Part shown: positions 13,202 through 25,250 of the stretch, piece after piece
Layout of the letters: every line of letters begins with the position of its first letter
How positions within the stretch are numbered: the stretch's first letter is position 1
DNA from: Atrichornis clamosus
Taxonomy: Eukaryota; Chordata; Aves; Passeriformes; Menuridae
DNA length: 64,000 bases
Direction: 5' to 3'
Assembly (NCBI GenBank): GCA_013400975.1
Contig: WBMZ01012762.1
Coordinates: 1 to 64,000 of the forward strand
Program-made: the position numbers and the translations under genes
The notes under the pieces: generated by a model
Databases searched by the model: none
The model's input: the letters and a program-made list of their open reading frames with translations, nothing else
What the model was told of the DNA's origin: nothing

Positions 13202-13202
13202 N
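13131..13202. repeat. T71 homopolymer ending in an N
   Basis: Seventy-one consecutive T residues (13131-13201) are followed by the only ambiguous base in the window (13202). This looks like a homopolymer that could not be resolved in assembly, or a placeholder gap. True length is unknown. Confidence 0.9.
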
Positions 13203-16200
13203 TATTTTAAAGATTTTTGCTGAAGCACAGAGGGCTAACTAAATGGGGAGCATGAGGCTGTTGTTCTAAGGGATTGTCAATATTTCTGTGCAAAAGTCCC
13301 ATTTCTCGGACATGGGTAATTTGAAGAAATTATTTCCTATTTATCTGCATATTTCAGAGTCTATCTCTCTATCTATCTGTGTTCATGATAAAAAACATCT
13401 CTGATTGGCCCGTCCCCTAAATGATCACAAGGTCACCTTGTGAATTTCGTACAGGTTTGTGCTCCATGGGATCAGGTCTGAGTGACTCCTGGGAGACAGG
13501 AGAGGGGCTGCATTGTAAATCCTGTGGTTTTCTCCAGTCATTCAAAGATCAGGTCATATCAAGTCATCAAGTTATTTGTGAAAGTCTCTGGTGGACCGGT
13601 ACAAACAGGTATCTGTCAATGCATCACAACTGGCAAACTGCGCTACAGATATTCCGTTTTTCAGAAAAATACTTTAGAAAGAGGCTTGGTGAAGTAGAAA
13701 AAACCTTGGATTTGTTAGCCGATGTACACAAGTTGTTCATCTGCCGACCTTTGAGTATCTCCACTAGGCCTTCAAAGACAGCACAGAGCTTTAAAGTTTG
13801 TGCCAGAAAGCAGGAGCTCATTGCACTGTATATGGTCTGTCAGAAGTAAGAATCACTTACACTGACTTGTACAGAAATGAGCAGAAGGAGTGGGTGGCTA
13901 AGTGGGTGTCTAATTTGTCAGGACAAGTGGGGCTCTAAAAGCATCTTATTCTGGTTTATCTTAAAAAAAGCAAAACTATTGTCTACTTTCAGTGCAAGGA
14001 AAAGGCAATAAATCACAGGGGAAAATGCAAAATTTGATTCAGCTAGGTCAAAATCTTCTGTTTATTTCTATTACTGTTATTTCTTTGCCAAAAGTAACAT
14101 TTTCAGTGACAGAAAATGCCCAGACACACTCTGGTGTGTGGTGCCTAAAGTTTCACTGAAAAAATAGATGTTACTCACACAGGAAAGGCAGAACTGAAAG
14201 AATTTACTTCTGATTGCTGACCCCAAATCCCCCATCATTCTTGAGGGCACCATATATAAATCTCAGTTTCTAAAGACAAGCTCAAAATCTTCACTCAGTA
14301 AATTGTTCATCAGTGAAAGCTTTTCAAAGCTAATCCCGTACTCAACCCAAAGTGTTACCTGCAGAAACTGAATTAGAAACAGCTCTCTACCTCCTGGCAT
14401 TTCCATGGTGTGAACAGCACAGGGCCATAAAACAGTCCTTGGACTTAGCACTGTGTGTGCCCTCCTGTAAATAGATTGTGGTTGTGGAGATGGCCTGAGA
14501 CATCCTGCCTGTCAAACCAAATGGAAGAGAACAGACAGCAAAGTGGGAGAAATCAAAAGCTAGTGAAGCAGATTGTGATGGCAATCTATTGCATGGATGC
14601 TGGATAATTTTAATGTAGAGAATCACTTGATACATTCTGATCAGATTTCTGCCTTAGTGAACTCATTTTTCAGAACTGTAATTGCTGGACACCACAGGCC
14701 AAGAGTTCATGCTATGAGTGAACAGAGACCACCTAATCTACAGAATACTTTAGCAACGCAATTACAGTGCAAGGGCATTATGTTGTAAAATTACTTCTCT
14801 GTCAGTTGAACACTGAGCTATTAAAAGTAGTTCAAAAGACAGGAGTTAGAGAACAGCCTCTTCAACTACTCTGCTTTCCTATTTTTGGACATGGATTTCT
14901 TTATTATCCTAAAATACTACAAGCAGTAATAATTTATCTGTTCTCCATTGTAATCATGGCATTACAATAAAATAATGTCCAATTAATATGCTCCTTAATG
15001 ATTTCCTCTAGAAAGATAATAATTGAAATAATGATGTCTCGTGTAAGGTCAGATAATAACTTGAAAAAATACACTGAGGATCCCTCTACATTGCTAACTT
15101 CAGATTTAATACTTATTCTGGGCTGAACTGAGATATTCAGGGAGAACAACTGCTGCTGACAGGAAATTATGCATTCCCTAGACACCTGTCCAGACTGTCT
15201 TTCACACGAGAAGAGAGAGTCACAGCTTTCTGTTATGCTGATGAGAGTAAATCAAAGTGACCCCACCTAAAGAGTGCAAAAAGAGGATAAAAAGTGATTA
15301 TAACTGACTGAAACAAGGCTTCTAAACTAGTTTGGCTTCTATTTTGGTATTAAAAATTGTATTCGAAACTCAAACAAAACAGAAGAAATTTTTAAAAATT
15401 TGTTTAGAAAAAAATTAAAATCTATCTTTCTTAGGGGTAACAAAATTGATTTTTTCACTTTCAGTCATGCTGATACTGCAGAAACTCCCAGTGATACCTG
15501 ATTTTTCTGCATAGAAAACATGGAAATGTTGGGTCTCCAGCAGCCTACTAGATACTTATTAAGCAAGAGAAGTGCTATGATTCAGTTGAAGATGCTAAGA
15601 AAACAACATTTTAAAGACAAATTATAGTTCTTCAATTAAAATTGTATTTCTTATGTGAAAACTATTTTATCATGGATTTCCTGATCAGTTCCAGCTCTTA
15701 TTTCCAGGGAGCTCAATTCCTTTCTGTAGATCCTCATGGACAGTACCACATGGGACTGGAAGAGCAATATATGTATTTTATGTATTGTACCATAAATCCA
15801 CCCCAGGGTGCAAGTGACACCTGGACTTTGAGCACATGACAAAGCTCCCTGAGGGCAGTTTTAGGAGCATTGTGCTTTCAACCCATCTTTGAAACGTTTT
15901 TCTGAAGTTGATGGGTCAAGAAAGGTTTAAAGACATGCTGATAAACATAAAAGCACCTTTTGTAACGTTTTTCTGAGTATGTAATACTTTCTGGAAGGAC
16001 TTAGGGAACCAATTCACGAGTTTAAAAGACTAAATTTTTGTTTACACAGCAGAAAATCTTGTTGCTTCCTTGCTTAACATCTGTTAGTTCTTTTGCTCAC
16101 TCTAAGGCTTCTAGATGTCTACCGCACCCTCACATTCTGTGATATTGACTACAAGGAGAAATTAGAGGTGATCATCTTTGTTCTTTCAAACAGATCTTTT

Positions 16201-18203
16201 CTGCTGTTTTCTCCTCCCCATTGTGGATGCCCCTCCCAACCATCACTTTTAATTTCTTTGAGCTCTGGAAATTCATTATAATTCAAACACCTCTGCACAT
16301 CTTCCCTTGCTGGTAAATCCACCCAGTTTGTAAAACTCTGTCTTTGCAATTATTAAATGTGACTAGGAAAAAGTGGTAGAAGACTCTGAGACATTCCCCT
16401 AGGAGGAGGTTGTTGATGCCAGAGGTTTCTATTAACTCCCCAGGGAAAATCCCATACCACATCTTGCCCTTTTAATATGCAGTTTTTATGAACACATTAA
16501 GTGCTTTATTACACTGACTCTGTCTCCTGTGTCAATGGGTGCACAAGTCCCAAAAGCAGCCAGGTTTGCAAAGGAGTGACACTACCCAAGGCCACAATCT
16601 CACGAGAAGGATCTGCAGACTAAGGAAGACGTTCACTAATTTCACTTTCCATTTCAAACACAAACAGGATCTTTCTGATTTGAAATGAGACTCTTCAGTT
16701 ATTAAAAAATGTCTAACCAGAGACAAAAAAAAGCAAACTGTGTCCAGCCACAATGCATTATTATTTATCCCACCCTATTTATAGCTCATGCTGTGGGATG
16801 TATGCGATTGACTGAATCCACATTTGTTCCTTGCATTCCTTCTCACAGCTGAGAAGATGCAATGAATCATAAAAGGTTTCATTGTTGCAATGTTTTGTCA
16901 TGGCATGTGTAATCAGCACAGACCCCATTAAAGAGGCTTGGGAGGATGAGAAGTTTAAATATTTAATATTTTTCTGCCTATTATAAGTTTAATAATTAAT
17001 GGTGCTGCTACCCTGGAAATGACAAATCACACAACAAGCATGCATGATGAAAGAAACAAACAGAGCTAATAGAGAGGAAACCTTACTTAGAAAGTGCTAA
17101 TTAAAAATGCCTGTAGCGTACCTCAGGATCCCCAAGTACTTTGCTCCTGACCTCAAGAGCACTTCTGTCTATATGTTAAGCTACCTAATTTTTGTAGGGA
17201 TGCAGAAGAGAAGAAATAATTGCTAGTCTTTACCTTACACGTGAGAAATGATACACAGAGGTAATAAGCCAAACTGTCTCAAAGAGTTCTGCACCAGAGG
17301 AGAGAAAAGGAAGAATGTGAAAGCAGCTGTCCCTTCACATCCTGCACAGAGGAGCCAGCCCTTGAGTTATTACAGAAACTTGTTACATGGCAGACCAAGA
17401 GCAAGACTAGATCTGTGCCTAAACAGCATCATAGCCACTCCAGCTCCAAGCAGTATCTACAAATACCAGTTCCTGACACCCTCTGAACAACCCATTTTAG
17501 AACACACTACCACCAGTACGTTTCTCTGAGTACATGCTCCTCCACACCCACTCCCACTGATGATCTGCAGGTACGTGCAACCTTCAATTCCCACTGATGT
17601 AGCTAAAAGAAAATCCACCTCACGCACTGCTGTGCTGCAGTGCTGGACCACGCTTATGCAAATGTGACAGAATTAACACTGAAGGAAAACACAAAGCATG
17701 ACTGTAATAAAATCTTCTTATGTGATTCACTCAATTTAGATATGTTTTCAATTTATCAGCATTAGAAGTCTGTCAGACAAAGAGGGCGAGCACTTTGATA
17801 TAGATATTGCCACTGTATCCTTCTTTCAGGGTAGAAACCATTTTCCCCCAACCCAGGTCTGAGATAATCATATTGTGGGAGAAATAGGTATATCTAGAAG
17901 GTGACTCACCTTCAGAGATGCCTAAAACAGGTCAGGTGACTCATTTCCACCTCCTGAGATTGAGAGCCCAGTGTGACTATTTCAGATGGAGAGGTAACAC
18001 GTGTAAGAGGTAAGACGTGTCAGGAGCACATCTACACCAGGGCACAGTCAGTGGAGCCCGGCCGTGGACACTGCTGCTGGAGCACTCCCTGACACCCTTC
18101 TGGCTCACAACTCCTCATTGGCTCCTGAGCAATTCTTGAGCACAGGACCATGCACAACAGCTAATGTGGATGCAGCCACTCTGTTTTGGAGGCTGTTGTA
18201 GTT
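13203..18203. other. Intergenic DNA, no gene recognised
   Basis: AT-rich DNA with a short tatctctctatctatctg microsatellite near 13362. A 142-codon plus-strand open frame (13421-13849) directly follows the T71 run; it has no recognised domain and is treated as a finding only. Nothing else exon-like was identified. Confidence 0.45.
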
Positions 18204-18204
18204 C

Positions 18205-18541
18205 ACAGAGTCATAGAAGGGTTTGGGTTTGAAGGGCATTAAAGATCATTTTATTCCAACCCCTTGCCATGGCCAGGGGCACCTTCCACTAAAACAGGTT
18301 GCTCAAAGCCCCATCCAAGCTGGCCTTGAACAGTTCCAGGGATAGGACATCCACAGCTTCTCTGGACAACCTATGCCAGTATCTCACCACCCCAGAGTAA
18401 AGAATTTCTTCCTTATATCTAATCTAAACCTACCCTACTTCATTTTGAAGCCATTCCTCCTTGTCCTATCACTACATACCCTTGTAAAAAGTCCCTCTCC
18501 AGCTTTCATGTAGAGCCCTCTAGGTACTGCAAGGTGCTGTA
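18205..18541 (-). mobile_element. CR1 LINE 3' fragment
   Basis: Reading the plus strand, the block starts with 'tcatagaagggtttggg' and contains 'ccttgccatggccaggggca', 'ggccttgaacagttccagg', 'catccacagcttctctgg' and 'ccttgtcctatcactac'. These are the reverse complement of the CR1 3' end, including the C-terminal reverse transcriptase region, so the element lies on the minus strand. It is 5' truncated and diverged. It sits about 150 bp beyond the predicted GJD4 polyadenylation signal. Confidence 0.9.
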
Positions 18542-18679
18542 GTTGAAGAAGTCAGACACGGCCAGAGTGCAGCTGACATCAGTGTCAGAGGAAGCTACTG
18601 CCATGGGCCATGGCACTGCTCACTGGGAGAGGTATTGCCTTCAAGCAATGATATCCAGGGGGCTTTACACATTGACACT

Positions 18680-19169
18680 TTGCTACAAAACACGTGTTTA
18701 TTCACTGTCTAGTCTTCTTATTTGAATATCCTTTCTTAGAGTGGGCTTTGAGAATTTAGTATGAAGAGATAAATTAAGCTTCTGACAGTAGACAATGTAC
18801 AACTGTGTTTAAAAGCCATGTCTTTACTAAGTTCAATCTTTTGCAATAAAAGTAGGATAGAGCAAACAAGTGTTCATACACACTCCAGGAAAACCAGGTC
18901 AGTCACATCAGCAACAGTCCACAGCTTTCTAAAGTCACCCACACTCAGAAAAACATACAGATGTCAGACTTTCCAAAGAACGGGTCCCTTAATGCAATAT
19001 CCTTCAAACTCTGATCCAAAATTACTGCTTTTTCGTCAATGAAGGAACACAGCATAGTAGTGTGTCTCTGCAGAACAACCACAGCCAAGGGATTCAGCTG
19101 AAACTCCCTGAGGCCTCTTCAGTGATGCAATGATTTGCCCTGTCAAGGTCACAGGGTTCACTCTGGCCA
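18680..19169 (-). other. GJD4: Predicted GJD4 3' untranslated region
   Basis: Sequence following the GJD4 stop on the minus strand as far as the first AATAAA (plus-strand TTTATT at 18697-18702). The 3' boundary is inferred. No coding potential was seen here on the minus strand. Confidence 0.55.
18697..18702 (-). promoter_or_regulatory. Candidate GJD4 polyadenylation signal
   Basis: AATAAA on the minus strand about 470 nt after the GJD4 stop codon. It is the first canonical hexamer found downstream of that stop. Confidence 0.5.
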
Positions 19170-20356
19170 CTATACCCATTCTGACTTTTTTGACCTCAGG
19201 CAACTAGTGCTGCTATAATTTGATTGTGCATCAGGGCTTTTCAGCTCAGCTGATGGGTAGAATCCTAAAAGCTTGCTCTGAACCATGGAGGAAGAAACTC
19301 GAAGGTGAGACTTGATCTGAGGACTCAAAGCCAGGGCAGTATCTTTAATGAAGTCTTGCTGAAGTCTGGGTCTCACTTGCCTGCACGCAGTTCCTTGGTG
19401 GTCACTGGCACACAAAGGTTCTTCCGTGCTGTGTGGCCTAACAGCAAGATCTCCTGATACACAGCACTTACTGCTGCTGCTGCTAAGCTTAGTGCTGGCA
19501 GTTTGCTGAGGGACAACTTCAGGATGAAGAACAGCCTCTTCTTCCCCTTCAGAGAGAAGAGAGCAGGAGCCATCACTGGTCTGACAGCTATTTGCTACTG
19601 GGCCATCTTCATTTTTAGGTGGAGAAGAGCTACTGTGCTGTACTGGGGGAAGATTTAAAATGCACTCCTTCTCCGTGCAGAGGTTTGCCAGCAGCTTGTT
19701 CTTTTGGCTTGTTGCTTTCATTCTCTGGAGAGCACAAACGAGATCAGCAAGGCTCAGCAGGAAGGACAGACTGCTGACCCCCCAGATGAAAATCATCATG
19801 ATGGATTTCTCAGTGGGCCGGGAGATGTAACAGTCAACAGTGCTTGTGCAAGGTGAATGGTAGCATGAAAAGCGGTCAGGAACAAAAAATCCAAAAAGAA
19901 AATATTGCACAGCTGCAAAGGCAACTTCAAGTAGGGTCCTAAAAAAAAGATGAACAGTATATGCCCCAGAAAAATTAAGGACACTTAGGTTGTCTGCACC
20001 ACAATCTACTCTATTGACAACAGCACTTCTACAGAGCTCCTTCTTGTCTTTGGGGCTTGATAAACCCTTGCTCCCTTTGCAGCCAGGCACCAGGCAGTGC
20101 GTTCTTACAAGGTACACAGCTACCTGGTGCAAAACATAAATGCTGAATGCAGCATAAGGCAGCAGGATAGACACAGTCTGAATGAGCCAGAACCTAAAGT
20201 GAGACACAGGAGAGAACAAGTCATAGCAAACGTTGGAGCATCCTGGTTGCAGGGTGTTGCAGACAAAGCGCTCCTGCTCGTCTTGGTAGAGGGGGTAGCC
20301 TGCTAACACCACCACTGCCATCCGCAGCAGAACTATTAACATCAGCCAGATCTTTC
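19170..20356 (-). CDS. GJD4: Connexin delta-4 (gap junction protein), coding exon 2
   Basis: This exon encodes residues 22-416 of GJD4 (family of human connexin 40.1), a four-pass subunit of hexameric gap-junction hemichannels. The acceptor is the tag ending at 20357; the frame runs open 29 codons further upstream, but that stretch is intron, so the apparent start at 20444 is false. TM1 is residues ~22-41. E1 follows with DEQERFVCNTLQPGCSNVC, cysteines 54, 61 and 65 in the connexin C-x6-C-x3-C pattern. TM2 is ~74-97. A cytoplasmic loop with KDKKE leads to TM3 (~150-178). E2 has C186, C191 and C197 (C-x4-C-x5-C), then SRPTEKS and TM4 (~204-229). The long Ser-rich cytoplasmic tail is poorly conserved but ends in KSEWV, the same end I recall for mammalian GJD4. 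At 416 residues it is somewhat longer than human GJD4 (about 370). No disruption was seen. Confidence 0.96.
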
Positions 20357-20635
20357 CTACAAGAGAAGGAAAGGTGAGGAAAAGAGTCAGAGCCTGAGAA
20401 GAAAGGCAGGCAATGTGGTGATACTCTTTCTGTACACAAGGCATTTGAAGAAATAGTCTTCCCTCTTATTAGCTCCTCTTTGGCTTTTTTTTTTTTTTTT
20501 TTTTTTGACTGGGATTGAAAATCCAGCAAAAATGTGTAGCTGACACATTCCATAATCTTCATCTAGACTCAGCAATGTAGGAGTTTAACATACAATAAAC
20601 CATGCCAACTGGACCCTAATGAAAACACTCTGTCC

Positions 20636-20794
20636 TCTTTAGCAAGCCATGATTCATCCTTAGGTAGCATTTCTTCCCTGTGAGGACCTCAAAGTGTTTG
20701 AAGATCATTAGTTAATTAAGCTCAAAATACTACACACAATTTCACTATCAATTTTTAATTAGGACATGTAAAATAGGAAGTCTGCTTACAAAAA
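20636..20794. repeat. Intronic duplicated block, copy A
   Basis: This ~158-bp segment recurs in the same orientation about 1.65 kb away at 22286-22446. Both copies share agcaagccat, ggtagcatt, then a long near-identical core from tgaggacctcaaagtgtttg through agttaattaagctcaaaat to atcaatttttaatta. Identity looks near 90% by eye. The ctcaaagtgtttgaa...ttaattaag core also resembles MIR-type SINE logic. Confidence 0.85.
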
Positions 20795-22285
20795 CTTTGG
20801 TCTCTGAACATGTCCAAACCTGATAAAAAGAGCCCAAAATTGAGTTAATAATCCCGTTTCACTTACAGTTTTTCCTTGCTGTTGAGTTCCTACTCGTGCA
20901 CCTGAATTTTGTCCTATTTAAATAATACAAATCAGCTAATACAGTATGAAACTCATCTGGATACAAAAGATTGCTCCTTGACATACTATTTGTTCTTGAC
21001 CAAGGCCATGAAATTGCATGTAAAATTTACTGTGGCCAACAAAATCTCTCCATTGTGTCTAGAATGGTATTTACTAGCAAGTTAGTAATTAGTTGTTGTT
21101 ATTATTTTTATTATTAGCAAATTTATGCAAAATGTTCTACAAGTGTACCCTTGTGTGTGCACTCGTGTACCCCAGTCATTTCTCTCTGTTGCTTCTTTGG
21201 TTGCCCCATCTTGGCCATGACTTCCAACCTTCGTTCACCTCGGTGTGCAGCTTTTCTCCACTCAGACCTAAAGCTCCCTTCTGTCAAACCATTCCATGAT
21301 TCTGTGAAAATCTAAAACTTTTTCCTGGGCAGGATAGGAAGGCTTAAAGATATGCTGCTATATTGTCAAAAGTTAACAATGCTTTCTGTACAAATACATA
21401 GAAAAATTCAACATCTGAAGCTCAGCGTTTGAATTTCTCAAGTTTCCTTTTCAGTCCTGTCACTAGCTCCCCATATGGTTTTGAAAAAGTAATTTAATGT
21501 AATAAGCCCCTACGAGAAAAGAGGAAAAAAACCTCCTTAAAAAAAGATTTTAAAAAACCATAAAAGAATGATAAGATAAATTCTGTTTTACTTAATTCAA
21601 TTGTAAACACAGGCAGACAAACAGCAAGACTCAGTGACTAAAGAGAAGCACATTATACAGTTAATGGCTGAGAAATGTACTGAAAATTTCATGTCATTAA
21701 TAGTGAATGCACATCTCACATGCACACAAGGTTTTGTGTGCAATCTGTGAAATAGCACCAATACACACTACAAAGACTTTTTAAAAATCCAGACCACAAA
21801 GCATTTTTCTATAAAACACAATTATTTATAGGTATTGTCTTGGAGAATTTTCCTTTATATTTCCCATAAAGATATTTCCCAGTATTTGATGTGAATTTAA
21901 AATACTTAAATATTTCTGCAACATTGTGTGATACTGATTATTGTACTGAACGTGCAGTTCAAGTGCCCCCTAAAAACCATTTTGTGGCCAGTAGACTGAT
22001 GATGGGCTGGAACAGTAAAACTACACTCTGTAGTGGAAAACCAGCTGGAAACAGGTTAAGAATATATAAGGTTTATGAGAGATCATCAGAGAAACCTGCT
22101 GCTCCTGGCAAAACAATATATTATCTAACCATAAATACACTGAGGTGTTTCCATTTTATCTTTAATCACCTGGGCTGTAGTGGTGGTTTTGCTGTGTTCC
22201 CAGCTTCCTGTGTTTGCTGGCAGGCTGACTGTTACCCACTTTTTGACACAGTCAATAGGAAACACCAGCTCTACAGAATCCATCA

Positions 22286-22446
22286 TCTTTAGCAAGCCAT
22301 GTTTCATCCTGAGGTAGCATTTTTTTCCCAGTGAGGACCTCAAAGTGTTTGAAGATCATTAGTTAATTAAGCTCAAAATACTACATGCTATTTCACGATC
22401 AATTTTTAATTAGAACATGTACAATAGGGAGTGCTGCTTAAGAAAA
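22286..22446. repeat. Intronic duplicated block, copy B
   Basis: Direct-orientation partner of the block at 20636-20794, offset 1,650-1,651 bp, with scattered substitutions and one 1-bp indel after the ttttttccca run. The flanks are dissimilar. Confidence 0.85.
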
Positions 22447-23294
22447 ATCAATGGCTCCTTAGGAAGTAGTTTAGTCTGACATACATTTGAGAGATAACCC
22501 CTCCATGCATCACTGTCCCTAAAGACTCAATCTTAATTAAATATACAAGCACAAGCCCCTTTGCCAACCCTGCTGGGGCTTACTTGGATGCTCCCTGCAA
22601 TGCACAGCACAAAATACAGCAACTGCTGGAGGGGAAGGGTCTCTAAGGGGCCCTTCAAAGTTTTTCTCTGGCTCACACTTCGCTCAAAGTAGCCCATGAA
22701 AGAGAGACAGCATTTTATTTAAATAATAAGGGTGAAAAAAGTAAACAGTCAACAACTAGCTAAGGAAAAAACAACAGTATTTTCCTTTGCCTTCCTTTTT
22801 CTTAAATGCATGTGATATTTGTTTGTTTATAAAAATAAAGAATGAAAAGCAATGGTAATTAACCACAAACTTCTTCCTGTAAAAGAGACAGGTTGTCATC
22901 CCCTTCTTTAAACTTTTTAAAATTTATCACTAAAGCTATTGCATACATTTTACCCCTCATTCATGTGGTATAAGTTAGGTGTTACTTCTGTGTGTTTTCA
23001 CTATGACTCTTCCTTCAGCTGACAGGAAGCACTGGCATCAAGAGAAGTCAAATTTTAAAATCTTACCAGAATATTTTATGTAAAGTTCAGGAAAAATCTA
23101 TCAGAGAGGAAGCAGTAATCTGTTTAACAAGAAGATAAATACATTAACCTCTTACATCAGGTATCAAGATAACAACTTACTGTACGGATCACAGAACCAT
23201 AGCTAGAAATTAAAGTTGATTATCAGTAGGACACTTGAGTGGCTTCAGAATATGAAGCAGCAAAATAAAGAAGATAGCTCTTTTAAGTACTTAC

Positions 23295-23358
23295 CTACAA
23301 TAGTCACATTATAGTTGAGTGTGACAATCAAAAATCCCAGTGCGTCCCAGTGCTCCAT
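23295..23358 (-). CDS. GJD4: Connexin delta-4, coding exon 1 (start codon exon)
   Basis: A 64-nt exon encoding 21 residues (MEHWDALGF, then LIVTLNYNVTIV) plus the first base of the Gly22 codon. It is the GJD4 N-terminal cytoplasmic helix and matches the mammalian pattern in which LGFLIITLN and NVT precede VGK. The ATG at 23358-23356 has A at -3 and G at +4, a strong Kozak context. The exon ends in a consensus donor (GTAG|gtaagt). Phase 1 fits exon 2 exactly and the joined CDS is 1,251 nt including the stop. It is too short to show up as an ORF, so it was located from splice and homology logic. Confidence is high because frame, phase and protein match all agree. Confidence 0.93.
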
Positions 23359-23451
23359 GTTTGAAAAGGCTCAAAACACTTCCAGCTCCTGGTGTCCTAA
23401 AAATGTTCTCATTTCCAAAGGAGATTAGACCTAGATTGGGAAGAAAGGGAG

Positions 23452-23520
23452 TAAAAAATAGGAAGAGGGGGGAAAAAGGAAAAAAAAAAGGAAAAAAAAA
23501 AGGAAAAAAAAGGAAGGAAT
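23452..23520. repeat. Purine-rich low-complexity tract 5' of GJD4
   Basis: Plus-strand aaaatagg, ggggg and repeated aaaaaaaagg units make a nearly pure polypurine strand 95-160 bp before the GJD4 start codon (polypyrimidine on the coding strand). It could form triplex DNA or act as a GAGA-type promoter tract. It may also be only a slippage-prone repeat. Confidence 0.7.
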
Positions 23521-25250
23521 TTTTACTAAGGGTCAAGAATGGAAATCAGAAACCCAGCCACCACAATGTATTGATGAAGGATTATTTTGATTTTGATGAT
23601 TTCAACAAGACTGTTAGTTTTGAATGTTGGAGTAAGTCTTCTTCAGGCTCTAACAGTTTGTCTTGCAAAAGCTCTAGCTTGTCAGATCCAACTGCTCCTA
23701 CTTCTTGCATGGATCCTCTGTCCAGGCAACTGCAAGTGGACAAACAACAACAGGAGTGATCTCTGCCATTGTAGACTATTCTTACCCTCCTGGGGCATAC
23801 CAGCCTCGTGGCATTGCTGAGATATTTCAGTGGTGAAAGGGAGAGAGGAAAAAATAGCATAGACCAGGAAACAACAGAGACCTCTCTGTCTCCCACAAGA
23901 ATTGCAGATGAGTAAGAGAAGGAAAGGGGATAGAAAAGGATGAGCATCCCTGTGTTTGAAATACAACTTCAGGTCACTGGAAGCTATCCCATTGAAATTT
24001 CCCAAAACCATTGGGTTTCTAAATCAAAACATCCCTGACAGAGCACCATGGCCCTGTCAATCACAGCCACACCGAATTTTCCTCAGTGTGCTGAGCCAGC
24101 CAGCAGGCCAAGCCTCGCTGCAGACAACAGGAAAAACAGGGGAAGCTTTAAAAAAATAAAATCCTAAGGGTGGGACTGGTTTTCAAGACGCTACAAGAAG
24201 TTGCTCATTTTAATTTATATCAGTCCTTCCTGCTGAAACTGCTTGGTGCTTTGGACACCACCCAAAAGACCCCAGGGCTGACCAGCATTCTGACAGCCCA
24301 GTAGGCCCTCAGCAGTGATGGAAGGAGCTCCCCCTTGGAGCAGGATGTCCGTGGGATCAGTGCTCCTTGACTGCAAGGTGCAACTGCACAGCATGTCCTG
24401 GACCTCGTGTCACTGTGCTGTACCCCAGGAGTAGGCACGGGTGAAAATAAGACTCTCAGCTTTTCTTTCCTCACTCCACTGCACCAAATTGCCCTGGGGA
24501 AAATAATCTACCACCATCTTCCACCCACTGTTCAACTACTTATGGGATGTTGCTCTGTCCTTTCTAATCTGTGCTGTGACAGGAACAAGCATAACGTGGA
24601 AACTTAGGAAATAGTCCCTAGAAAAACAGCTGAAGAAGGAGTCTGTGTGTGGCATAGCAAGGGAGAGAAGTGATGCCGTGACAAGCGGCCACCTGCGGGG
24701 TGCCAACAGCCCAGGCACAGGCTGGGCACTGCAGCCCTGCCCTTGTGCTTCGCCCTGCTCTGGGGGAGCCAGGTGAGCTCAGCGGGGGCTGCACGGCGAC
24801 ACCGCGCGACTTAGGGGCACTGCAGCCAGGCTGGGCTTTGTGACTGAGCACATCTCACCTGGAGAAAAGGTAAAACTAATAGTTGAATAAGGTAAAACAT
24901 AACTGTACAAAGACTCTTCTCCCCAGCTCTCTGCTCACCGGCCTCGCAATGCCTTGGCAGAACATACTGAGCGTCCTTTCTATGGTAAGTCCCACCCTAA
25001 GGAAACCCTAAAAGAGGGGTTTGAAAGGATGGCCCTTAAAAACTCTTTGTCCATTACCTGCATAAAGAGATTTTTAATTGCAGTAGTAAATACAGGAGTT
25101 TTCTTGATTTCAGGATTGATTTACGTAAAATATTTGCCAAACAGCCATTTCTTCTGTTGCCAAGTTTTATTTATGGTATGTGATAACAGTTTTAGCTTAA
25201 TTTCCCCTCACACACCTTTTCTTTTTCCTTTCTTTTTTTTTGTTTTTTTT
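23521..25250. other. GJD4 5' flank, no exon recognised
   Basis: Presumed promoter side of GJD4. A moderately GC-rich patch with some CpGs lies at about 24680-24830. No TATA box could be fixed because the transcription start is unknown. Short ORFs on both strands lack recognisable domains. Confidence 0.45.

Larger units (their letters stand above)
20357..23294 (-). other. GJD4: GJD4 intron 1
   Basis: A 2,938-bp intron with donor GTAG|gtaagtac and acceptor ttctcttgtag|GAAAG, phase 1. It begins after the first codons, at the position expected for GJD4, which unlike most connexin genes is split near the N-terminus. It contains an A-run on the minus strand near 20487-20506 and two copies of a ~158-bp block listed separately. 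No other exon was seen. Confidence 0.88.

Noticed and set aside
20357..20444. Upstream extension of the GJD4 exon 2 frame to an ATG at 20444
   Set aside because: The added 29 residues do not resemble the connexin N-terminal helix, and the stretch includes a strong polypyrimidine/AG acceptor. The true start is in the 64-nt exon at 23295-23358.
23309..23759. Plus-strand ORF of 139 codons with a Lys/Gly repeat
   Set aside because: It is antisense to GJD4 exon 1 and translates the purine-rich low-complexity tract.
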